Origin: Notamacropus eugenii
Taxonomy: Eukaryota > Chordata > Mammalia > Diprotodontia > Macropodidae
Length of the DNA stretch: 64,000 nt
Reading direction: 5' to 3'
Assembly (NCBI RefSeq): GCF_028372415.1
Contig: NC_092879.1
Span: 65,623,781-65,687,780 of the forward strand
Shown: positions 11,415 to 23,031 of the stretch, piece after piece
Numbering within the stretch: the stretch's first letter is position 1
Layout of the letters: each line of letters starts with the position of its first letter
The notes under the pieces: generated by a model
What the model was told of the DNA's origin: nothing
Databases searched by the model: none
The model's input: only the letters and a program-made list of their open reading frames with translations
Position numbers and translations under genes: made by a program

Positions 11415-11708
11415 AGATAGTGAGATTGATATTGCTTCAGCTGGAAGTATAGCCACTTATAGGCCAAATTCCATTACTGATTGGCACAGGAGCTTTGAGC
11501 TCTCTATTTTCTGACCTTGGCTAGTTGGCCCCTCTTTAGGCAGCCTGGGGGTTCCCTGCTCCCAGGGACTCACCATTTTGTTACTAGATTTAGTTCTGAC
11601 ACCCACTTGGCTTCATCCACTACAAATCAGAACTGTTGAGCTCAAGCGATCCACTAGACTCAGCTGCTCCAGTACCAGAAACTGCAGGTCTGTACCACCA
11701 TACCAGGT
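11415..11708 (-). pseudogene. RN7SL: 7SL (SRP) RNA pseudogene, full length, antisense
   Basis: 7SL is the RNA scaffold of the signal recognition particle. The minus strand matches it end to end at a rough 65-70%. The Alu domain shows GGATCGCTTGAG (complement of 11641-11652) preceded by ATGGTGGTACAGACCTGCAG. The S domain shows ATGGTGAGTCCCTGGGAGCA (near 11556-11577) and CCCCAGGCTGCCTAAAGAGG (near 11531-11550). The 3' part keeps GTGGCTATACTTCCAGC. Because the S domain is present it is a copy of 7SL itself, not an Alu/B1-like SINE, which would also be unexpected in a marsupial. Substitutions are spread throughout, so it is presumably not functional. No clear target-site duplication was found; its 3' side is microsatellite. 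Confidence 0.8.
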
Positions 11709-11784
11709 TCCAGCGGGTTTTTTACTGAGCCCATTGGCTTCCTGGATGCAGAGTCACTGAGTCATAGAATAGCTGAAAGGGAAT

Positions 11785-11960
11785 GCAAACCAATAATATA
11801 TGTCAAGTATTTTATAAACCATAAAGGCAAATTATTATTCATTTATTAAGCCTTGTCTATGTGCTTGGCACTCTTTTAAATACTAGGGATACAAACGTGG
11901 CAAACGAATCCCTGCCCTCAGAGAGCTTACATTCTCATAGGGGAAGGTAACATGCATATC
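11785..11960 (-). mobile_element. L2 LINE 3' end (with MIR-like tail), antisense
   Basis: TTCATTTATTAAGCCTTGTC, GGGATACAAACGTGGCAAAC and CTGCCCTCAGAGAGCTTACA. Confidence 0.7.
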
Positions 11961-13474
11961 GGAGTGGTGGTCAAAAAAGGAGTGTCATAAGGGTACTTTC
12001 TAGTATCAATGGTACTATCATCTGATTATTGAGCCTAGAGCAAGAGGTAGAAAGGAAGGTTGTGGACAAGGTCATGAATGTTCCTTGGGATGGGGAACTT
12101 GGTCTTTTGTTGGCTAGTGCTAGTAAACTAATTGAGTTTGCACTACCTGGTTAATAAATAAGCCAGCCTATTCCCAGGAATGGAGCTCCAAAGCTGAGTA
12201 AGTTCATTCTTCCAGGCATGAAAGGCATTTGGTGGGCAGTCTAGTCTGCTACTACTGCTCCAGGTAAGGAGAAGTGGGGACAGCACCAGGGCTGTTGGCA
12301 AAATGGCCAGGTGGGCAGTTAGATTGGATGTAAAATATGGTCTGGCCTGGTAATCTTGGGCCAGCTAGACATAGTGGGCTAGCTGAACAAAAATAATTTT
12401 TATTCCAAGTCCATCTTCTCACAATACATTAGTGTGTCTTCTAATCATGTCCCTATCAGACTTTGGCTGCTAAGGGAGGTTTACTTTAAGTTTCAGAATC
12501 TGCTTTGTCTCATTCCCTCAATGCGTTATGGTTGTTTAGCATGACAGATTCCATTGACATTTTGGTATACAGACAAAATCATTTGTTTGGGGAGAAACAA
12601 TACATGTGGAGGGAACACATGCTGAAATTTAGAAAAATGAGGATCCTAAAAGAGATGTGAGAGTTATATAGTCAGCATGACAAGCAGAAACAAGAAAAAT
12701 GAGGATTCTTTTATGATAAAAATATCTGAAATCAGAATGATCAAATTTTCTTTATTAGTTATTTAACATGAATTTTCAAACGGCCAAATTCACAATATGT
12801 TGAACATAAATAATGTCATTATCTTTAAAATATAAATAATCATTACCACAAGTAGAGGGTTTTGTGCCTCAGGCAGAAATCACAAGATGCCACACAGTAA
12901 TGAGGGGTTGAGGAGCTTGGTTCATGGAACATCATGCTGTAGATGGGGGAGAAAGCACTCAGGGACACTAGATCAAGGGCACTGCTCAAGGCTGTCGCTT
13001 GGGGGTAGAAAGGAAAAGAACTCACTGAAGCCCATCATATAGTGGATTCCTATTTTTAACTCCATATCTTTGCTAACTAGGTGCTAACATTTTTCTTTTC
13101 TGCTGAAGAACTCTAAGTGCTGACAGAGCCTTCTAAATTGTGTGCCCTGGCACAAATTCCCCATTGCCCAACCCCGGTAATGTCCCTGTAAATCATATTT
13201 ATACTGTCTTTAAAAGCTATCCACTTTTCAAATATTATTGGGAATGCCCTTCCTAAGTTAGCCCCTACACACCTCTGAAAGACAAAATGAAAAGTGCAGT
13301 AGATAGCAAACTATAGTTTGGGGTTAAAGAGATTAAAACAAATCATTTTTTAAATGTTTAATATGACTAGTTCTCCAGCTTTTTAATCGCTTAGTCTTCT
13401 TGATTCTCTTTTAATTTCTCCCCCTTGTGATCCTTTCATCATTTAATTATAATTCATCATTAACACATCACTCA
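11961..13474. other. No recognised feature
   Basis: About 1.5 kb with no family or gene I can name. It holds only short open frames and AT-rich stretches. Confidence 0.5.
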
Positions 13475-13650
13475 CGCCCCTACCTCTGACACATACTGGC
13501 TATGTGACCCTAGACAAGCCATTTTAGCTCTGACTAATCTATGTAACTCACTAAGACTCCAAGTTGTCAGGAAGGAGTTGGCCTGAATTGGTAGAGGGAA
13601 TTTCCTCATCCTTGAGATCTGTATATTTATGAAATCACAGGGCAAGCCTT
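13475..13650 (+). mobile_element. tRNA-type SINE with GAAATCACAGG tail
   Basis: ACACATACTGGCTATGTGAC, then ACTAAGACTCCAAGTTGTCA, ATTGGTAGAGGGAATTTCCT and GAAATCACAGG. The same unusual tail occurs at 27980-28170, 29475-29705, 58945-59020 and, inverted, 61865-62050. Confidence 0.65.
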
Positions 13651-13744
13651 TCTAATGCAGCACACTGCAGTGAATGCTTGAAAGAGAAGATATTAAGGAA
13701 AAAAAAAAAACAACCCAGAATCACAGACATTTTCTTTCCACAGT

Positions 13745-13845
13745 AATTTTTAGAGCACCCACCATAGGCTAAATAGTATGGGGAACTGGAGGAAGTAGAA
13801 CATCTGGGCATTCAAAGAGCCTGTAATCAGTTGGAGAAAGGTACA
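13745..13845 (-). mobile_element. L2 LINE 3' end, antisense
   Basis: TTTAGAGCACCCACCATAGG, GGGGAACTGGAGGAAG and TTCAAAGAGCCTGTAATCAG. Strongly diverged. Confidence 0.45.
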
Positions 13846-13864
13846 AATCCAAAGCTTAGATTTT

Positions 13865-14830
13865 AATTAAACATTTATTAAGGCCCTTCTGCACTACTGA
13901 GGTAGGGGCAAGGCATGCAAACATAAAAAGAAGCAGTGTTTGCTCTTAAGCAGCTTGAGTTCTAGCAAGAGGGTGGGGCAGGAAATGGAAAATAGCTTGT
14001 TTATCAGTGATGAAATGCAGATATATGCAAATAAACACAAAATGGGGGAGAGGTAAGTGGAACAACGACTCTTGTAGAAATCGGACCTTTTGTAGGAGGT
14101 ACTACTTGAGATGAGATAGGGGTACCTAGAGGCAGAGCTGAGGAAGCATATCCTGTGGGCTGTTCTGTACAAAGACCTGGAGAAAAGAGATGGGATGTCA
14201 TTTAGAGGACATTTCAAGCAGGCCAATTTGGCTGGAATATCAAATGTGTGAAGGCTGCTTGAATGTGAAATCATCCTAGAAAGATAAATTGGAGCCAGAC
14301 TGGGAAGGGCTTTAAATGCCAAGCAAAAGAGTTTTTATTTTATCCTAGAAATAATAGGGAGTCACCAAAACTTCTTGAGGGAGGGATGTGACCAGATCTG
14401 GACTTTAGAAATATCATTTTAGCAACTGTGTCTAGGATGGATGGTAGACAGAAGAGGCTGAAAGTATTATCACCAGATAGGAAGTTATTGCAATAGTCAG
14501 AGTAAAAGGTGACTCATGATCTGAATTAGGGTGGTTGTTTAAATAGAGAAAAGAAGAAAGATGTGAGAGATGTGGAGGCAGATTCTACAAGCTTTGGCAG
14601 TTAATTGGATATGGGGAGGGGAAGCGAAGGAAGAGAGAAGAGTAGTTGGATTAATTCTAGGCTGCAAACCTGAGTGACTGGGAGAATGGTGATACCCTCC
14701 ACAGAAATAGGGAAGAGAAGTGAGTTCCAGATTAGACATATTGATTTTGAGATGCCTAAGGAACATCCAGAGGAGCTGTCCAACAGCCAACTGGAGATGT
14801 GGGACTGGGGCTCAGTAGGAAGATAAATGT
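13865..14830 (-). mobile_element. L2 LINE, ORF2 C-terminus and 3' end, antisense
   Basis: The longest L2 copy here. The minus strand reads a decayed L2 protein in two frames: one carries SKSICLIWNSLLFPISV (compare the LNMSKTELLIFP region of L2), the other starts MAFKALPSLAPIYLS, close to the AFKALHGLAPPYLS segment. The plus strand shows AGGGAGTCACCAAAACTTCT and TATTGCAATAGTCAGAGT. It ends at the L2 terminus near 13870 (AACATTTATTAAGGCCCTTC). Frames are broken. Confidence 0.8.
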
Positions 14831-15869
14831 TTCATGAATTGCCAATCCCTAGACTAACTAGGTATCTTTCTTGAGCTAACCAGTGTTTGTCATGTAAACA
14901 AAGCTATGAATTTATAGATTGCCTAGTTTTGCCACCTTTTTTGGAGCGACATTCTGGCCAAGGGAGGCAGTTGACTGATTCAGCACAGAGGTTGGAGTGG
15001 AGAGTGGGCTAACCAACCAACAGGGAAAATAGAGTTCCTCTGTATTGAACCATTGGTACAGCAGCAGGCCAGGGTAGTTAGTTAGTAGCATTACTAGGGA
15101 TTTGTAAGAAAGCTGAGTGCATATTAGCAGGTGCTGATGGATTGAATTAGTTTGGTCTCATTTCTTGACTTTTAGAAGGCACTGTATTTGCACAATGAGA
15201 ATTGGACACCCTGAGCTTCTAGGCATTTGGAAAGGCATCATTATATTGTGTGAGTTTCCTGAAGAGAGAATGCCTAGTAAGAGAAAGGGAGAAGGAGGGA
15301 AGAGAGAAGGTGAGAGGGCAAGAGGAGGATGGCCATTAAAAAGGCTAAAGAGACATGGTTTCAGGGTAATCTAATCATTTTGTTAATAAGGCAAGCACTT
15401 CTTAATAAAAAAGATAGTCATTTGACCATCTCTCTCTTAGACCAAAGACAATCATGGTGGTGGGCTCAGGACATATGTGGTTCTTTTGGAAGAGGAGTGA
15501 CAATCAGCTCTAACTGGTTAACCCAATAGGAAGGGAGCTATATGAAAATGAAGGACTGAGAGGGACATGATGTCACTCTTAGAGAGTCAGTATTGTCTCT
15601 GTACCCAAATCACTCCCAGCTTTGGGCATTCTAATCAAATAATTTATCCCTACCCAAGCCTGAGTAGAACAGAATAGGCTTCTCCACCTTAGATTAAATT
15701 CCTTGTAAGGTTGGATGGGGTCTGACCAAGATCTAGGAGAATTAATTCCATCTCATTGTCATTAATGTCTTTCTAAAGACTGAACTTTTTACTTTTTAAA
15801 ATCAGGACTTTAGAAGAACAGAACTCTGGACCTGCCCAAATTATTGGCTATTAATAATCATTTCTCTCT
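14831..15869. other. No recognised feature
   Basis: About 1 kb, not assigned. A purine-rich patch lies near 15280-15330. I see no LTR structure or gene. Confidence 0.45.
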
Positions 15870-15975
15870 GGGGGGAGGGAAGGAATGAGAGAGGAAGGGA
15901 AGGAGAAAGGGAGAGAGAGGAGAGAGAGAGAGAGAGAGAGAAGGAGAGGGAGAGGATGGATGGATGGATGAATGG
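15870..15975. repeat. (GA)n/(GGAT)n purine-rich microsatellite
   Basis: Poly-purine run with a central GAGA block followed by GGAT units. Confidence 0.9.
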
Positions 15976-15977
15976 AC

Positions 15978-16290
15978 ACTTGCTTACTGTGCAACCTTGG
16001 TCATATCATTTAACCTTTCTGGGTTTAAACTTTCTGGGATCAGTTTCCTCTTCTATAAAGGGAGGTAGGTGCAGATTAGATGGCAGCATAGTACAGGGGA
16101 AAGAGACCTCGGGGATCAGATAAACCTAGGTCTAAATTTTGCCCCTGTCATTTGCTACCTGTATGACCTTGGGCAAGTCATTTAATTTTCTTAGGCTGCG
16201 GTTTCCTCCTCTGTACATTGAGGGGCTTGGATGAGACCTCTGAGGCCCCTTCTAACTCTACATCTAGGTTTTCCTATGAATTTAGGACTT
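15978..16290 (+). mobile_element. Two consecutive MIR/THER1-type SINEs
   Basis: The first is 15978-16075 (3' part only). The second runs from GCAGCATAGTACAGGGGAAA through CCTTGGGCAAGTCATTTAAT to GGCCCCTTCTAACTCTAC. Confidence 0.7.
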
Positions 16291-16439
16291 CTAAGATGAC
16301 TTCTAATTCCACATATGCAACACTCCATCCTGAGTTCAACTTTATTTAACAAAAATAAATAAATACAATGGAACATGAATAATGTTACTATGTGGTTTTC
16401 TAAGTCAATTTTCAGCTGGCAGGGATCCTTATTTGTTGT

Positions 16440-16725
16440 ATTAGTGGCCTCCTTTCACAACACTCCACCTTCCACATCTTGAACCTAATTTTAATACTTT
16501 CAATGTGCTTTTATTAAATTTCATCATATTAGATTCAACCTAACATTCTAGTCTGTCAGGATCTTTTTGTTTCTTGACTCAGTCATCCATGGTGTTAGCT
16601 ATCCCTTTCAGCTTTGTATCATCTACAGATCTGATGTGTATACCATGTATGCTTTATCCAGTTAATTGATAAAAATGTAAAGCGGAACAGGAAAAAACGG
16701 GACACTCCACTTCTATGTTGAAAAG
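16440..16725 (-). mobile_element. L3/CR1 LINE, antisense
   Basis: TCTGTCAGGATCTTTTTGTT, TAGCTATCCCTTTCAGCTTT, GTATCATCTACAGATCTGAT and GGGACACTCCACTTC follow antisense L3 order. Confidence 0.75.
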
Positions 16726-16734
16726 AAACTATTT

Positions 16735-16852
16735 CTGGATGAATGAATGAATGAATGGATGGATGAAAATGCAAAGTACTATACTAAGCTCTGGAAATAC
16801 AAAGAGATAGTATGAGGGCCAATACCCTCAAGGAGTTCACGTTCTAACAGAA
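16735..16852 (-). mobile_element. L2 LINE 3' end, antisense, with (GAAT)n/(GGAT)n
   Basis: Short GAAT/GGAT units, then TACTATACTAAGCTCTGGAA and CAAGGAGTTCACGTTCTAAC. Confidence 0.65.
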
Positions 16853-17464
16853 GAAATTGCACACAGAAGCTTCCAGGGGCAAGTCAGATGAAAAAGCCCT
16901 ACGCCCTTTAGGGCTGCAGCAGCAGAGCAAATGGTAAGGCCTCTTCTTTCGTATCACTTCTGCTGATAAAATAATATCAGTTTCTGATGTTGAAGCAAAG
17001 AGTGTCTTTGCTGCTGTTATATGGAAGAGAGAAGATTTGGAAAACAAGTAACCTGTTAGAAGCAATTTGGTTTTTAACTTCCTGCATGATGCGAGCAGTG
17101 TTTCAGGGTTTGGTGAAAGACTAGTTATTTTTGGTAAAGGACAAAGAAAAATCAGAGATGACCCCAAATCAAGGTCTGGGATGGTGTCAGCACCACTGGA
17201 GTTGGCATGGTCTGAAAGCTTGGGAGAAAAACTTTAGACCGATTGAGTCTGGAATAATGACAAGATTTTACAGGCCCCTTCCTCCTGAGATTGTCATGGG
17301 AGGAAAACCAGAGCAGGGATACAGCTATACAGGCTTGTTATAGTGTTTCAAACATCATTACTGCACACTATTATATAGTAAGGAAACTATTATCTCAGCA
17401 CCAAACTTTGGCATATTTATACTAGGTGCTCACTTTTAGGTTGAGAGAGTAAGACCTTCTACCC
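16853..17464. other. No recognised feature
   Basis: Unassigned. A 107-codon minus-strand open frame here has no family resemblance. Confidence 0.45.
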
Positions 17465-17608
17465 TCCTTTGTGATTTATCTTCCTACTGGACTGGGAACT
17501 CTCTGAAGTTGTCTAAACTTTTTATTTTCCCCAGAATCTAGCACATTTCTCTGTACACAGTAGTTATTTAACAAGTGTTGATTATTTGAATGAATTGAAA
17601 TTAATGAT
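17465..17608 (+). mobile_element. L2 LINE 3' end
   Basis: ACTGGACTGGGAACTCTCTG, CCCCAGAATCTAGCACATTT, TTTAACAAGTGTTGATTATT. Confidence 0.65.
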
Positions 17609-18754
17609 TGTTAAAGATAATATTTATTAAAATTATATTTTATTGTTTTGGAGATCTTTGTGTCTCCTTATTGTGGCAACTATTTTATATTAAACTTTGT
17701 CAAGAAATGGGAATAGTAGAGGCAATGATAACCTTTGCCCTTTTTCCATGTCACATTTTTGGACAGCGCCTTCTTCTTACATTTCCTGGTTTTAATTTGA
17801 TCTTTGCCCTAGCTAATCTGTGGTCAGACTGCACATAAATAGCTGATTCTGATATGATACACACTAATAACCAGTGGTTTTCCTGGCTGAAAGAGCTCAG
17901 AAATTTCCTTAGCCGGTAAGCAATCGATCTCCTTGACAAGCAGAGAGAGAGAGAGAGAGATGGCAGCCAAGGGCAAAGCTGGTTTAGAATACAAAGTATT
18001 TCTTAGATTCTTACATGGGATGGTGGATACAGTAAAAAACAATGGAAGCAAAAACAAGTCTACAGAAATCTTGGTGTGATATTTGGCAGAGCCAAGATAA
18101 AATTTCATAAAAAAAACGGGGAAAGTGAGAGAAAGTAGAAGGAAAAGAGAACAGATTTGTCAATGTTTCTATACCAATCTATTTTCCATCATCACTTACA
18201 CAGTAACTGCCACATTTAACCCAAACACTTCAGTCTAAGATGGTAGTGAAAATGGCCATTAAGAGGAAGAAATTGAGAAAAATGACTAGACCAGACCAAG
18301 TACACCCCAAAGAAATTTCTGCTGGAGGAGACATAGTTTTGAAAACATTAAAGGCTTAAAGGGGAAGATATTCAAAGTAGGGAGGAAGAAAAAAGGAAAA
18401 AAAAGAGAGAACACAAATAATCATTGACTCATGCCTGCTTTCTCATCTCTAGAGTATCTTTATGGAAAGGTACTATACACATATCTAGGTTATCTTTAGA
18501 GAAATGGGGAGAAGACAGTAGAAAAAAGCCTTTCATCAACAAACAATTCTGTATAGCAAACCATATAGTCCTAAGTCAGACAATTCACTGAAATAGAGAA
18601 AGCAAAATCCCACTTTATCAATTATTTGTGGATTACAAAAAGATGTTTTACTTGGCACTTGACTCCAAAAAGGAGAAACAGCATACCTATGCTAATGTGG
18701 TGGTTTTGGGACTCACTGATCTGGTTAAGTATCTCTTGCCTGGGGTTTGTGTAT
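17609..18754. other. No recognised feature
   Basis: Unassigned, apart from a short (GA)n run at 17941-17960. Confidence 0.45.
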
Positions 18755-18838
18755 TTCACTTATTGATTCAGGCAACAAATGATTCATGTGTGTCTGCTAT
18801 GGGCATAGCACTCTGCTAAGAGTTATGGGGGCTCTGCC
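18755..18838 (-). mobile_element. L2 LINE 3' end, antisense
   Basis: TTATTGATTCAGGCAACAAA, GCTATGGGCATAGCACTCTG. Short and diverged. Confidence 0.45.
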
Positions 18839-19479
18839 ATCTTGACTAGTCTCCTCACTATGCATATATGCACAAAGGTTGCAATTTTGGTTTTGTTTTT
18901 TTAAAGGATAAAAGAAGTGGAAGGGAAAGAATTTTTTTTCCACTTTTTTAGCTTTTTGAAGAAGCATAAGGCATGTTACTCATATTTAGGGATGTGGCAC
19001 CATGCAGCACTGGTGGGGATGCTGCTGGTATCAGATCTGTGGTACACAGGGAAACTTCCAGAAACAAGAGTACAGTCTGACCAAAGGGAAATCTTACCAT
19101 GTTAGGGCTTAATACATGACATGTTGGGCTGATATCCTACATGACTAACTGTTTTTACCCACCTTATCATTCATCATCCAACTTAGCCATATCTCTGCTT
19201 TTCAGCCAACCATGGGTTTTGTCCACTAGTTTTGAAATGAATAAGACCAAATCTCATACAATTGAGGTATGCTTGTGAGCCTGTGCTCACAAATAATAGA
19301 GGTACTAGAGAATTACCATGAATACTTTTTTCCTTATCCTTTAATAGCATAACAATAATTAAAAATAATAGTAACAACTAGGGAGGACTTTTTATGTTTC
19401 TCAGGTTTATTGAACACTGGGTTGTTAAGTTCAGTTATTTCTGATTTCTCCTTGTCTAGCTTGTTCCATTCATCTAGGT
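18839..19479. other. No recognised feature
   Basis: Unassigned AT-rich sequence. Confidence 0.45.
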
Positions 19480-19990
19480 TTTTTAAAATAAATAAATAAA
19501 TAAATAATTTGATTTTCTTTTTAAATTGAGTTCCAAATTATCTTCCTCCCTCCCGTACCCACTGAGAAGGCAAGAAAATAATATCAATTAGATATTTGAA
19601 ATTGTATAAAGCATATTTCCATATTAGCCATATCTCAAAAAAAGTGAGGAAATTGTACTTCGATTTTCACTCTGAGTTCATCAGTTCTCTCTTTTTTCAT
19701 CATGAGTCCTTTGGAATTGTCTTGGACCTTTCATAAATGACCATCATTACAACATTGCTGGTACTGTGCACAATGATCTCCCAGGTCTTCTCACTTTACT
19801 TTGCATCAAGTTCATATAGTTCTTCCCATGTTTTTTTTTTTTCTGAAACCATCCCCCTTGTATTCAGTCACAATCGTATGCCACAACTTTTTCAGCTACT
19901 CCCCAATTGATAAGCATCCCCTCAGTTTCCAAGTGTCTGCCACCACAAAATTCTCATGACCAAGGCTGTCCCTAGAGAAGATATGAGATA
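19480..19990 (-). mobile_element. L1 LINE 3' end (ORF2 C-terminus and 3' UTR), antisense
   Basis: It begins with an AAAT-rich tail remnant, then AAATTGAGTTCCAAATTATC, GAGAAGGCAAGAAAATAATA, ATATTGCCAT-like sequence, TTTGCATCAAGTTCATATAG and CCCCAATTGATAAGCATCCC. This is the antisense equivalent of 1617-2515. Confidence 0.85.
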
Positions 19991-20274
19991 AATCATCCCA
20001 TTCTTTTCTTTGTACCACACCATTAGAGTTGCTTGGTTAATTTTACTGAATTGCCTTTTTCTCTCTTATATTCTTTATTTTAGAGGGTTAAGAGGGGACA
20101 GATTTGGAAATGAAAGTGAAGTAAAGACTAAATATGTCAATACAATATTTAAATGGAAAAGGTATGCAAGGGTCTTACTTTATCTGGCAGGTTCTGTCAA
20201 ACTAGATGACTTTAAGTATGGGCGCATGAAGAAACTATGCTTCTACTCTTGCAGAAGTGCCAGGAGGCTTACTG

Positions 20275-20655
20275 CTAGATGGTCTGATAGAAGGCAACCA
20301 GCATTTATTAGGTACTTACTATATGCCAGGCAGGCAGCTAGATAGTGCTGCAGTGGATAGAGTGCTGGGCCTGGAGTCAGGAAGATCCAGCTTCCTGAGT
20401 TCATATCTGGCTTCAGACACTTACTAGACAGGTGATGCTGGGAAAGTCACTTAACCCTGGTTGACTTAGTTTCCTCATCTGTAAAATGAGCTAGAGAAGG
20501 AAATGGCAAACCACTCCAGAATCTTTGCCAAAAAATCCCCAAATGACTGAACCACAAAATGTGCCTAGGGATACAAAGACAAACAAAAAGAAAGATTGGC
20601 CCCTGCCTGCCCTCAAGGAGCTTACATTCTAATGGTGATAGACAACACAAACGAG
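20275..20655 (-). mobile_element. L2 LINE 3' end, antisense, split by a SINE
   Basis: The left part is AGCATTTATTAGGTACTTAC and TATATGCCAGG. The right part is AGGGATACAAAGACAAACAA and CCCTCAAGGAGCTTACATTC. They form one L2 terminus separated by the SINE. Confidence 0.8.
20328..20562 (+). mobile_element. tRNA-derived SINE with RTE-like tail, nested in L2
   Basis: GGCAGCTAGATAGTGCTGCA, AGTGGATAGAGTGCTGGGCC, then GGAGAAGGAAATGGCAAACC-like tail. The last part of the tail is degenerate. Confidence 0.85.
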
Positions 20656-20929
20656 GGTAAGCCAGCATGGTTTTAAAGTCTAGATGTAAGGGGTAGAACT
20701 GGGAAGGGAATCTAGTTTGACATGAGATTCTTTCGTGAAAGTTCTTCCTCCAGTTTGCAGGGCCTATGCTCCGCATCATCATAGCATTTTCCACACTGAG
20801 TTTATTATGGACCTTTGGACGTGTTGAAAACACAGTATTACCATAACATGACCCACTGAGATAGTTTCTTGATAGTTTATTGCTAGAAGTGTCTCGATAT
20901 CATATTAAGAGTTTCGCTAATTACATGGT
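20656..20929. other. No recognised feature
   Basis: Unassigned short stretch between two L2 copies. Confidence 0.4.
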
Positions 20930-21495
20930 TCTCTCCCTACTCCAATACATCCTCCATTTAGCCACTAAAGTTGTTTTCCTAAAGCACAGGTCTGACCATG
21001 TCACCTCCCGTTCAATAAACTCCAGTGACTTCTTGTCACTTCCAGGATGAGAAGCAAAGTACTCTCTTTGGCATTCAAAGCCTTTCATAACCTAGCCTCC
21101 TCTTACCTTTCCTGTCTTCTTATACCTTACTCCCGAACACGCACTCTTCAATCCAGAGTTCCACAAACAAGACACTTTGCTTCTTTGCTCTGAGAATTTT
21201 GTCTGTCTCCCATTCCTGGGATGCTCTCCCTCCTCCTCTTCACCTACTGACTTCCCCTAAGTCCTGAGTAAAATTCTATTTTCCATAGGAAGCTTTCCCC
21301 AACTCTTCTTAATTCTAGTTCTTTATTTTAAATATTTCTCATCTATCCTGCACATATCCTTGTGTGTATGTGTTTGTTGTCTACCCCATTAGATTGTGAG
21401 CTCCTAGAGGGCAAGGACTGTTTTTTTTTTTGCCACTTTTCGTGTCCGTAATGCCTAGCACATAATAGGTACTTAATAAATTTTTGAATGACATG
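20930..21495 (+). mobile_element. L2 LINE, 3' end of ORF2 and 3' UTR
   Basis: Well preserved sense copy. AAAGCACAGGTCTGACCATG, CATTCAAAGCCTTTCATAAC, GGAAGCTTTCCCCAACTCTT, ATTGTGAGCTCCTAGAGGGC, then AGGTACTTAATAAATTTTTG at the terminus. The frame is not open. Confidence 0.85.
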
Positions 21496-22258
21496 GTTCT
21501 CTGACATAGAGCCCAACATATTGAGATGGCCTTTTATTTTGATTTGATTTGGAAAGGAATTAGGATCATATTTTTCCCTTAATTACTCTCATAGATTTAT
21601 GTCTGACCAAATTCTGACGTAGTTGTCTTCACCTCCCAAGTGGTTTCATTCAATCAACATCCAAGATACTGAAATAAAAAATTCTGATGAAATCCTGTAA
21701 TCTTCAAGTTTACTTGTGTGTGACTGAAGCTTCCCAGGTCCAGGGTTTATTTTCTAGGGCAAATTCTGGGACTCTTGAAGCCCAGACATCTATCTGATGA
21801 CCATAAGGGACAAATTGACTGAGCTATGACAAAGCTTGTGGTCTTTTGGTATACCTGATTTCATTTTCCCTTTCCTAGGCAAAGTCAAGGGGGTCAGGGT
21901 TGAACTAAAGTGGCACAGTTCTCAGGAAATGAAAATGGATCAACTGTTTGCCTCATTCATAATGGAATTTTTTGGGTGGTAGCCAAAAGTAGTCTTAGTC
22001 TTCCAATTGAAATGGGAATTTTGAAGGAAATTAGATATAGAGGATTAGTCCATGGTGCTGAAAGACATGAGACTCCAGAGCTAGCTGTACTGGAAAAAAG
22101 AGAAAAAAATGTGCTCAGCACCCAAGTATGTTTATCCCATGAATGACTAGATACTTGAGACTTTACAACAAGAGACAGTAGACAAAGGGGTCTGGACTAT
22201 AGAGAGTTAGCGATGGAGTCAATGAAAAGAATGCAAAGAAACTGCTTAGTGACTCACC
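21496..22258. other. No recognised feature
   Basis: Unassigned, single-copy-looking. Confidence 0.45.
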
Positions 22259-22386
22259 CAGGGGTGGGGGAACCTGTGATCTTGAGGCCACATGTGGCCC
22301 TCTAGGTCTGAATCCAATTTTTGGATTTGTACTTGAGGACCTAGAGGACCACATGTGGCCTTGAGACAACAGATTCCTCACCCCTG
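22259..22386. mobile_element. Palindromic hAT-type MITE, 128 bp
   Basis: Terminal inverted repeats CAGGGGTGGGGG and (antisense) CAGGGGTGAGGA. Internally CCACATGTGGCC is itself palindromic and occurs twice, in near-mirror context (...GACCTAGAGGACCACATGTG). The 8-bp flanks GACTCACC and GACTACCC match at 7 of 8, as expected for a hAT target-site duplication. No transposase is present, so it is non-autonomous. Confidence 0.8.
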
Positions 22387-23031
22387 GACTACCCATTTCT
22401 TGGTTTTCCTTTGTATGCTTCTATTGGCACTCTCAAAGCAGAAGTTACCAACTGTCCATACTACGGACTAGAATAGTCTTTAATAATCCTGGATTTCCTG
22501 CATGCTGCAGGAGGAGGGCCTCAGTAGAAGGTTCCCTCCCTCCTCACCAAAAATGGAGAGGAAGACATGAAGAACTCTCACAGAGATGACAGACAAATGG
22601 GATCAGTGGTTCAATTCTAAGCTTTTCTGAATACACTCACTTAAGAAAGACTTGGGGTTGAAATTAAGGAGAGGATGTTGGAAAACAGAGGCTAAAGTCA
22701 CTGCAGCAAGGCCCCTCCAACCCTCTGGGCCTCCTGCAGCTGTCCAATCAGTGAAGAGAAGCGATGTCTGCAGCAGTGAACAGTTCTAAGGCATAGGCTG
22801 GCAGAGGGTCTCCCCCTTCCCTGGCCCCCTTCCCCTCCTTGGGTTCCTTGTCACCCTGTTCAAAAACTAAAGGGTGGACAAAGGGGTAGCATGGCTATGG
22901 TGGCAGTGCAGAGATCCAGTGCTCTGGCCTGAACATGTCCACTAAATGCTGGCTGCAGAGAGCCATTGCCAGTTCGTGTGAATTGACTAGGGTGGCCCAT
23001 TTAGGAACAATTTTTTCTCTTTGTTTCGTTC

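Noticed and set aside
11415-11708. Alu- or B1-like SINE
   Set aside because: The similarity covers the 7SL S domain, which Alu and B1 lack, and the rest of the window is marsupial-like.
13894-14322. 142-codon minus-strand open frame
   Set aside because: Not a host gene: it is a decayed L2 ORF2 C-terminus, annotated as the mobile element.
14831-15869. Endogenous retroviral LTR
   Set aside because: No TG...CA ends, paired LTR, primer binding site or polyadenylation layout could be identified.
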